NCBI GenBank assembly: GCA_006384855.1
Contig: VCJN01003586.1
Location: 62,001 to 126,000 of the forward strand
Length of the DNA: 64,000 nucleotides
Direction of reading: 5' to 3'
Origin: Tetraselmis striata
Taxonomy: Eukaryota; Chlorophyta; Chlorodendrophyceae; Chlorodendrales; Chlorodendraceae
Shown: in pieces, positions 56,718 through 64,000 of the stretch
Layout of the letters: the number at the start of each line of letters is the position of its first letter
Position numbering within the stretch: the stretch's first letter is position 1
Position numbers and translations under genes: made by a program
Notes under the pieces: generated by a model
Databases searched by the model: none
What the model saw: only the letters and a program-made list of their open reading frames with translations
What the model was told of the DNA's origin: nothing

Positions 56718-59700
56718 TTAGTCAGCGCGTTTGCCAGCCGCCTTGGACGACGATTGCTGCTGTTCCTGCCGCTGCTGCTCCCGCCAGGCGGCGATCTCAG
56801 CGCGCAGCGCATGCACAGGCGTGAGCGCGGTGGTGCTGAGCGGCAGGTTGGTCATCGGCGACGCGAGACGCACGCCGCCGGCGGAGCACTCGTTCATCCA
56901 GCGCTGGATGGAGGCGCGCTCGTAGGTGAAGCCATCCGCCGCGACGACGGGGTCCTCCATGGGCTCGCGCAGAATGGGGCACAGGAAGACCTCCGGGGTG
57001 CCATCGGGAGCGGCAACCAGGCGGCGCAGGGACGCCGGGGAGGCGCAAGAGGCTGCCTTGCTGGGCAGCATCCAGGCGCTGCCCTCGCGCGCCAGGGCTG
57101 CCAGGCGAGGCAGCACGTGGAAGCGCAGGTCGGGGCGCTGGCGGGCGCGGCGGTCAGTGCACGCCAGCGCGAGACCGGCGAGGGCCGACGCGCTGGGCGC
57201 CGGCCAGGGCCCCGCGCGAGGGTCCAGCAGGCCTGCCGGGAGAGCGCCCGACGCTCCGCTTGGCCCCATCGACGCCTGCACCTCCGCCACCAGCCCACCC
57301 GCGTCCACTCGCCCCGTGAGCAGCTGCAGCAGCAGCACGCCCAGGCTGTACACGTCGCTGGCGGGGGTCAGGCTGCTCGAGCCGTCGAGGTACTGCGGGT
57401 CGGTGTGCGCCGAGCTGCTGCACGGCGGGACGGGCGGTGCCGCCTGGGGAGGTGGCGCGGGGGCCATCATCGCCAGGAACGGCGACTCTAGGCTGGCGGC
57501 AGGCGCGAGGCCGGCCGGCGGCGCTGGGATTGAGGCGGGTGCCGGCTGGTGGGTGTCCCCGGCTGCAAGGAGAAGCGGCAGGAGGCCACCGTGCGCCAGC
57601 CGTGCGTGCAGCGCGCCGTCCAGCAACACGTTGCCGGGGTGCAGGGCGCCGTGCACGCTGCGGCGGGACGCGAGCGCCGCCAGCCCCTCCGCCACCTCTG
57701 ACGCATGCCGCAGGCGTGTGGGCCACGGCAGGCCCAGGCCGCTGTCCGCGGCGCCTGGCGCCAACCAGTCTGCGAGGCTCCCGCGCGGCGCGGCTTCATA
57801 AGCGAGGTAGAGCGCGGCGCCACCGCGTCTGCGCGCCACGCCGCTGCCCACCGGCGCCGACAGGCAGGGGTGCGCCGGGGCGGCCTCCAGTGCCGCGGCT
57901 GCGCTGCGCAGCGCCAGCAGCGCGGCCGTGCTGTCTGCCAGCCGGGCGCCCGGGACCTCCAGCACCTTCACGACCGCCGCGCGCCCGCGCAGCGGGGCGG
58001 CATAGCACCGCCCGAGGCCAGGGGACATGCCCGGGGGCAGCGCCTCGCCGCCGTCCACGACGGCCAGGAGCTCCTGCAGCGTGGGCCGGGGCGTGCGCGG
58101 CGGTGGTGGTGCCAGCGGGCGGATGGAGGAGGAGGAGGAAGCAACGCAGGAGCTGGAGGCCGAGAGGCCAGAGCCGGCGGCCAAGGCCGCGCCCTGCTTG
58201 CGGAGGCCCATCTCCAGCAAAGTGTCCGACCTGCCGCTGCTCACGGCGGTGGCGCTGCCGGACGAGCGGCCGTCAAAGGCCGCCTCCAGCAACACGTCGT
58301 CATAGTGGTTCTCGAGGTAGCGGCGTTCGGCGGGGCTGAGGTAGCAGCTGGCGGCAAAGGCGCGGGCGCGGGCGCGGCGGCGCAGCGCGCGCGCACCGCA
58401 CACCCATGTCCCGCACGCAGCCAGCAGGCCCGCAAGCGCCGACAGCCACGCGACCAGCCGACTGGTGCGTCCCGAGGCGTGCAGCGCCGCCAGCGCGGCG
58501 TCCAGCGCCCCATCTCCGCCCCCACTTCCGCCTGGTGTGGCTGCCATGATCTGTCCGTCCTGCGGGTAGAAATTCAGGGCGGCCCGGTGGAAAAAGGGCC
58601 CAAACGCAGACGGCACTGGATCCAGCAGCATATTGTCATATAAGTCGAGCTCCAGCGGGTTCTGCGGCGTCTGGCCGCCTGCTGCCACCATGTGCGTCCA
58701 CTCATCTGGCAGAGTGCCCACCAGCAGGTTGTTGTCCAGTCCGAGGGTATTCAGCGCTGTGAGGCTGCTCCACGCGGCCGGGAGCGTGCCGTTGAGCTGG
58801 TTGTGGCCAAGGTCAAGGGAGGATATGGAGCTCAAATTGCCCCACTCCGCCGGGAGCGGCCCCCAGAAGACGTTGCTGCTTAGGTCGAGGCGGCGGAGCG
58901 AAGGAGAGGGCGCCGAGGGCGGCCGGCAGTGGGCCGCCCAGGCCAGCGTTGTTGTGAAGGGACAGCGTGCGCAGCCCCGTGAGCGCACTCAGCTGCGGCG
59001 GCAGTGGCCCGCGCAGACGGTTGTATGCCAGATTGAGTTCCTCCAACCCGCCCAATTCGCTCAGGGCAGCCGGGATGCTGCCGCCCAGCTCGCGGCGGTC
59101 CAGCGAAATGGTCGTAACCGTCCACAGCCGCCGAGCCGCCACCCAATCGCACGACACGCCTTCCCAATCGCACTGGCAGCCGCTCGCCGCGCTCCAAGTG
59201 CACACCGTCGAGGCGCCCTGCCAGAGAACTTCCGGATCTGCGAGCCACCGCCCACCGCAACAAGCCGAGCACTTAGCGGTGTCGACTGCCAGCCGGACGA
59301 CTGCTGCTTCCGCGCATTTTTTATGCGCATAAAAAAGGGTTGACAGGTACGGACGGCCAGATGATTTTTTTTTTAATTCCATGCGAGTATACCAGTACTG
59401 GTACCGGTTTAACGACCCCGAGCCACGGCAAGGCGGCCGTACGCGGGAGAGCCGAGGCTGACGCAGGCACAGCTGGCCCATTAGACATGCTTGGGAATCT
59501 CTCCCCCGGCATAGGAGATGGCACTCGCGGGCACAGATGGATCAGGAGAGGGGTTGCGACAAGCAGGGGAGGTTGTCGACGTACCTGGGCCGGTGAATAG
59601 TGCCTCCCGTACTTCCCGCAGTACAGTGTATTCAAAGATGGGCAGCTCAACTACTGAGTTGTTCTTCAGCCCCAGAGGCAGACCGTCTCCTTCGCCAGAC

Positions 59701-59945
59701 AACGGGGTCGGCTTTCGGCCAGCAACAGGCCTAGGTCCAAAGGACGCCGGCGCCGGGGGGCGCCCGCCGTCGCCCGGCTCATCGTCGAGGGTCAGCTGCA
59801 GCTCCGCCTCGAGGGACGCTTGCGCCTCGAGCTGCGCCGAAGCCGCCCCGCTCAGCACCGCCACGAGCCCTACCGCCAGGAATACGCGGGTAAGGCGGCG
59901 GCGTCCATGGTACAGCTCCGCCCCACTGCTGGAAGGTACGTGCAT
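56718..59945 (-). CDS. LRR receptor-like protein with pseudokinase and C-terminal U-box
   Basis: Exon 1 59585-59945 and exon 2 56718-59303 (minus; phase-1 junction, donor CAG|GTACGT) give about 980 residues. Order: signal peptide (VFLAVGLVAVLSGAASA), ~90-residue extracellular lead, an LRRNT-like Cys region (CQCDWEGVSC), about six plant-type LRRs (LGGSIPAALSELGGLEELNL...LDLSSNVFWGPLPAEWG), a membrane span (LVAWLSALAGLLAACGTWVC), a basic stop-transfer, a Ser-rich linker, a kinase fold (VVKVLEV lysine; DVYSLGVLLLQLLTGR), then a U-box (FLCPILREPMEDPVVAADGFTYERASIQRW) for E2 binding. HRD is replaced by HGA and DFG by an AHGG stretch, so the kinase should be inactive. One single-base frame change near 58,900 joins the first LRRs to the rest; with strong LRR continuity on both sides, an assembly indel is likelier than decay. 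Expected at the plasma membrane, ligand sensing outside and ubiquitin transfer inside (inference). Confidence 0.85.
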
Positions 59946-60867
59946 TGGGACTCGTCGGCGATGCGTGCGACGAATCCGGCGGCTGTGCTTGGTTGTGGTG
60001 GTCGCCGGTGAAGCGGAGAGTTCTGTCCCAGTGTTCCCCAGGCTCTCTCAGCTTCCGCGGTGATCCCGTCGATAGGCGAACCTTTAGTAGTTTACTGTTG
60101 AATTTCGGTTTCGCGCGAGAATGCGGCGGCTTCCTCGCAACGCAGCACAACGAAGACGCGAGCGAGCAGGCGGCGGGACACCGCGTCCCTCTGCTAGGCG
60201 GTACCTGTACGAGGTACGAGTACCTGTATCGGTACCGGAGGGCGGCGCGGCTGACTCGGACGAAGACGCCCCGGGCCGGCGTCATATGGTGGTGACAGTC
60301 GAAACAGGTACTTGTCGTGCACGGGCACGGGTGTTGGAGAGTCGATCACTGCATCAAAGGGCGGCTAGTTTGAACGCTAAACACAAGCTGGGGTGAGTAT
60401 CTGCTGTGAGTGTGTCAACTGCAAGCCTCCGTCGTGTCTGCGCTGGCGGTGCTTTGCGGGCCAACCTACCGTAACGTGTGTGCTTGCTTGTGACTGTGAC
60501 GATCGGCGGCTTGCGGGGGCGCAAGCTGGCGCAAAAATCGAGCAAAATCTATCTAGCGCTACATCTCGCGACGATAGCGCTCCTCCGCGCATATAAATAA
60601 TTGTATGTTTATTCAAGTCTTTATTAATAATTACATGAGCTAGCAGCAGAAGGCGAAAATAATATAAATAATTGTATGTTTTTCAAGTCGCATATGTTTT
60701 TTCAATAATATAAATAATTGTATGTATTCAAGTCGCTACCAATAAATACCGGTATTTCACAAGGATCGTCCGGTTTGCCGAAGAATGCCAGGTCTGGTTA
60801 CAGGTTGTGATATTCAGGAATTTGCAGGCAAACAATCCCACAGCCAGGGAGGGTTGGGCGGGCTGTG
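59946..60867. other. 5' flank of the LRR/U-box gene
   Basis: Presumed promoter region, then an AT-rich stretch (60,590-60,750) with three ATATAAATAATTGTATG copies. No gene recognised. Confidence 0.45.
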
Positions 60868-61008
60868 GTGCGCTCGATGGAGCGTGCCACAGCAAAGGAG
60901 AGTGACCGGTCGGTCCGCCGTGAAGGCAGGTGGTGGCTCTGACCGGCCCCCGCAATCGTGCGCGCGCACACACGAGCTACGGGTGCCGCGCCAGGGCTAT
61001 CTCGTACA
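60868..61008. repeat. left 141-bp direct repeat of the DIRS-like element
   Basis: From GTGCGCTCGATGGAGCGTGC to GGCTATCTCGTACA; same orientation as 63,638-63,778, with a handful of differences. It carries an internal inverted motif (GTGCGCTCGATGGAGCGTGC). Confidence 0.9.
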
Positions 61009-63637
61009 GGTAGAGAAACCACATAAACTAGTTTAGAACATTTCACAAGGATCGTCTGGTTTGCCGACTAGAAAATGCCGGGCGCAGCAGGCCACGGGCG
61101 GGGGTCACGGGCGGGAATGTTGAAGGCGACGACAGGCCAGCGGGGTGCGCCCACAGGAAGGCGGTCGCCGGTCCGGCCAGGAATGAAGAGGTCGTGGCGC
61201 GGCTTCCAAAAGCGCATGTCGGAGCACATCTCCGAGAGGAGCTGGTACCAAGCTTTGTCACGCCAGTAGGGAACAATGACGATGGCTGGGGCACCGCTGG
61301 ACTCAAGTTTTGAGACTAGATCGCCGATGAGGTTCCACGGAGGGTTACACCAGTTACGTTCGCAACGCCATGCAGCGTCGGAAAGGCGCAAGACGTCGAC
61401 GGCCTCGCACCGCGGGTCACGCCAGCGGGCGTTGTAGCGGGGCAGGAGGGCGTTTTCAGAAGTCGCGAAGCGGTCGATGGTGCAGGCTCCCCATTTAGCA
61501 GTGAGCGAGGCGAATTGACGAGGGTTGAACTGCCAGTCGTCGCAATCAACCTCGCGACTAAGGCGGTCAGCCCAGATATTCGCCGCAGAACGGATGTAGC
61601 GCACGGAAAGGGTGATGCCGTGCGTGTCCATGAGGTACCACGTTTTGCGTAGCTCAGCCATGAGGCGTGGAGAGCGAGAGGTGAGGTTAGTGAGGACGCC
61701 GACAACTGCTTGGTTATCCTCGTGCAAGCGGATGTGGCGGTTTTGGAGCATGGGGAGGAAGGACTCAATAGCCAAGCGGACGGCTTTGAGCTCTTTCATG
61801 GTAATGTGCGCATTGCGGTCATCGTCGTACCAAAAACCCCGAGCTTCATGGTGCTCGTTCAAAACGGCACCCCAGCCGTACGACGAACTGTCGACGTGTA
61901 GGTATCCGGTTTCGACGGGGCGGTTAATGGGACGGCCGTTGTGTTGGGTGGGCACACCCACCAACCATTGCAGATCGCGTTCGAGCTGGCGGGTAAGCTT
62001 GACGCGGCCGGACCAAGAGTCGCGCGTCTTGAGCACATCATGCAGCTCACGAAGGTAGAAACGGGCAGGGGCAATAAATGGCCAAGTAGAGAAACTGGCA
62101 TTTGCCCGCGAGAGCGGCCAACTCGCGAGCTGGCAACCACCGACGATCGCGTTTTGCTCTTTGGATTAGGCGTTTGGCCGCGCGAGCAATGCTGGCGAGT
62201 TTCTCAGCGGGCGCACGAAGAGTAGGTGACCCCGATGTGTCAATTTCTAACCCCAGGTGCACGAGCTTCTGGGTGGGTTCCCACACGCCCTTGTTGGGGT
62301 TGCGCAGCAGACCAAAGCCCGAGAGGTGGCGTTCGATGTAGTCACGTTGCCAGATGGCCTCAGCCTGAGTCCGAGCTAGAAACATGAAATCGTCCATGTA
62401 GGGCAACATTTGCAGGCCAAATCGTCGCCGGGGAATAGGTGTGCCGTCTGCTTTAGCCGGGTTACGACGCAATGCCCTAGTGAGGACGTTGGTGAATTGG
62501 CCGAAGTAATAGGGGGACAGAGACTAGCTCATGGGAAGGCGAGCCAGTCGGTACAGAGTGCCGCGGTAATCGACAGTGAAAAAATTCCTGTCCGCAGGGG
62601 CGATTCCAACCGCGTAAAACCCGTCATGCATGTCCATCTGCAACATGTAGTCCCCAGGGCGCGCCAAGTTGCGTAAATGCGAAAGCGTCTCAAACGAAAG
62701 ATCGCGCGTCTCGCAATAGCGGTTCAGGGGGCGAAGGTCAATGATGAGCCTCCATTTGTTTGTTCCAGGCTTAGGAACCAGGAATAGCCGGGACACCCAT
62801 TTTGCGCAGTAGCCTCGCTCTCAGGCCCCAACGGCCAGGAAGCGAGCCAATTCATCGTCCATAAACTCCAGTTGAGCAGGAGTAGCATCCCCCATTGACA
62901 CCCCCTGATGAAAAGAAGGTGGGGCAAGCCCGTCCAAGAAAGGAACGCGTACACCTCGGGATATCCAGTTAAGAACACTGCGATTTGCGCCAGCGGCTTG
63001 CCAGTTGCCGATATTACGACGGACGCGATGTCTCATAAAGGGGGAGTCGGGAGTACAGGAATTGGCGCGATGGAATGTCGCGAGGGGGGGCGAGCAGAGC
63101 GGCCATGTCGCTTTGCTGGCCCTCTCCGCGTCGGCGTCAGGGTCCACGGTGCGCGGCACAGTAAGAGTGCCGCGGCTTGGGAGTAGCCATGTGCCACTGG
63201 GCGCTGGCTTGGCCACTGGCACTGTACTGTCACTTTTTACTCGAATCTGTACTAGACGACGGGCATACGCCGGCATACGCCCCAATCGGAGCGCATCGCG
63301 ACACCTACGCCGGGTAGGGGCGAGTACAGATCGAGCCATGCCCACACGGGAAAGGGCAGCCAGGGGTTACTGTTGGTCGACACTTGTCGAAGGTCTTGGA
63401 CCTTGTTCCACTGAATGGGGAAGCGCTGCAGCTTCGTCCTCTCCTCGCGTTGGGCGAGTAATTAGCAGCTCGTTCGCGGGTAGTAGTTAGCACGTCGCAA
63501 GCGGCGCGCGTACATTAACCACACAAACCCTAACGGGTTTCTCCCAGGGGGGGGCCCGAAAGGCGTCGCTCACCGTACATGGTACGATGGCGGAAGACCG
63601 GCACCCTGCGCGGCAAAATTGCCGCGACTTTGTTGTA

Positions 63638-63778
63638 GTGCGCTCGATGGAGCGTGCCACAGCAAAGGAGAGTGACCGGTCGGTCCGCCGTGAAGGCAGG
63701 TGGTGGCTCTGACCGGCCCCCGCAATCGTGCGCGCGCACACACGCGCTACGGGCGCCGCGCCTGGGCTATCTCGTACA
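63638..63778. repeat. right 141-bp direct repeat of the DIRS-like element
   Basis: Matches 60,868-61,008 almost throughout. A copy of the window's other dispersed repeat follows 20 bp later. Confidence 0.9.
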
Positions 63779-63798
63779 TACAGCAGCCCACATACCTG

Positions 63799-64000
63799 TA
63801 AGTCTTTGCATATTTTTATGGGTATGATTTGGGTTTGGTCGCCTCTGGTCGGTAAAGCCGTTGCCATAGTCTACGCCGTTGCAGACATTGCGAGGATAAC
63901 CATGAAAGAGCGTGCACATGGTGTGCTAGGGCCAATGCGACGTTGCGCGTGGCGCGCGCATCGCATGTTATGCGGCAGTACCAGTGTAACAAGTGCTGCA
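63799..64000. repeat. dispersed direct repeat, copy 2 (cut by window end)
   Basis: Same-orientation match to 1,372-1,577: AGTCTTTGCATATTTTTATG, GCGAGGATAACCATGA, GCGTGCACATGGTGTGCTAG and GTGTAACAAGTGCTGCA are shared. The copy may continue beyond 64,000. Confidence 0.75.

Larger units (their letters stand above)
60868..63778 (-). mobile_element. DIRS-like retrotransposon, RT/RNase H part (fossil)
   Basis: Bounded by 141-bp direct repeats (60,868-61,008 and 63,638-63,778; near-identical). Minus-strand parts: a short N-terminal region (~62,821-63,345), a reverse transcriptase with the LPYMDDF motif (~62,050-62,800), then RNase H of the DIRS type followed by the methyltransferase-like segment typical of the group (61,068-62,036: VDSSSYGWGAVLN, HEDNQAVVGVLTN, CNPPWNLI). 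No tyrosine recombinase lies between the RNase H part and the left repeat. Broken in about two or three places; the near-identical end repeats suggest it is fairly young. Confidence 0.8.

Noticed and set aside
57437-58643. Long plus-strand frames of 300 and 312 codons opposite the kinase region
   Set aside because: Antisense shadows of the GC-rich minus-strand gene, Arg/Pro/Ala-rich with no domains.

Overview
The window looks like nuclear DNA of a green alga or a close plant-lineage relative. Protein-coding exons are GC-rich and are cut by short GT-AG introns. The gene content fits: a plant/animal-type vacuolar alpha-mannosidase, an LRR receptor-like protein carrying a U-box, helicase-associated (HA) domain repeats of the kind common in algae, Ty3/gypsy elements with a plant-like primer-binding site, and a DIRS-like retroelement. 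No rRNA, prokaryotic operon, CRISPR array or organelle gene was seen. All gene models were built by eye from splice sites, reading phase and family motifs; none was tested against a database or transcripts.

Layout. 1-11 kb is gene-poor: repeats, two hairpins, a DIRS-like recombinase fossil (2.8-3.3 kb) and a ~596-bp tandem repeat (7.0-8.4 kb). 11.9-18.3 kb (+) is a complete 15-exon GH38 alpha-mannosidase of about 1070 aa. 19.7-25.3 kb (+) is a secreted protein gene with three Cys-rich modules followed by a long row of 48-57-nt symmetric phase-1 mini-exons, each encoding one Gly/Asn/Gln-rich cassette. 25.8-31.5 kb is a large element with diverged terminal inverted repeats, and inside it lie an LTR-element fossil and a tRNA-like SINE candidate. 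32.6-36.4 kb is a young but broken Ty3/gypsy insertion with an internal inverted duplication of its integrase. 38.9-44.1 kb (+) is a paralogue of the 19.7-kb cassette gene. More cassettes follow on the minus strand (46.0-46.8 kb) and again on the plus strand (47.2-47.8 kb).

50.1-52.0 kb (-) is a rhomboid intramembrane protease with all catalytic motifs. 53.2-54.6 kb holds two divergent, frame-disrupted HA-domain gene fragments. 56.7-59.9 kb (-) encodes one polypeptide with signal peptide, LRRs, a membrane span, a degenerate kinase domain and a C-terminal U-box. 60.9-63.8 kb is a DIRS-like RT/RNase H fossil with 141-bp direct repeats. The last 200 bp repeat a sequence found at 1.4 kb.

Three observations stand out. 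(1) A two-copy gene family is built from tandem arrays of symmetric mini-exons that appear to be gained, lost and inverted. (2) Every long homopolymer run inside a confidently modelled intron is poly-C on the sense strand, whichever way the gene points, and several begin within 3-20 nt of the donor site. (3) An LRR receptor is fused to a pseudokinase and an E3-type U-box in one chain. The genes show no operon-like linkage; secretion or membrane insertion is the only feature shared by the four best models.
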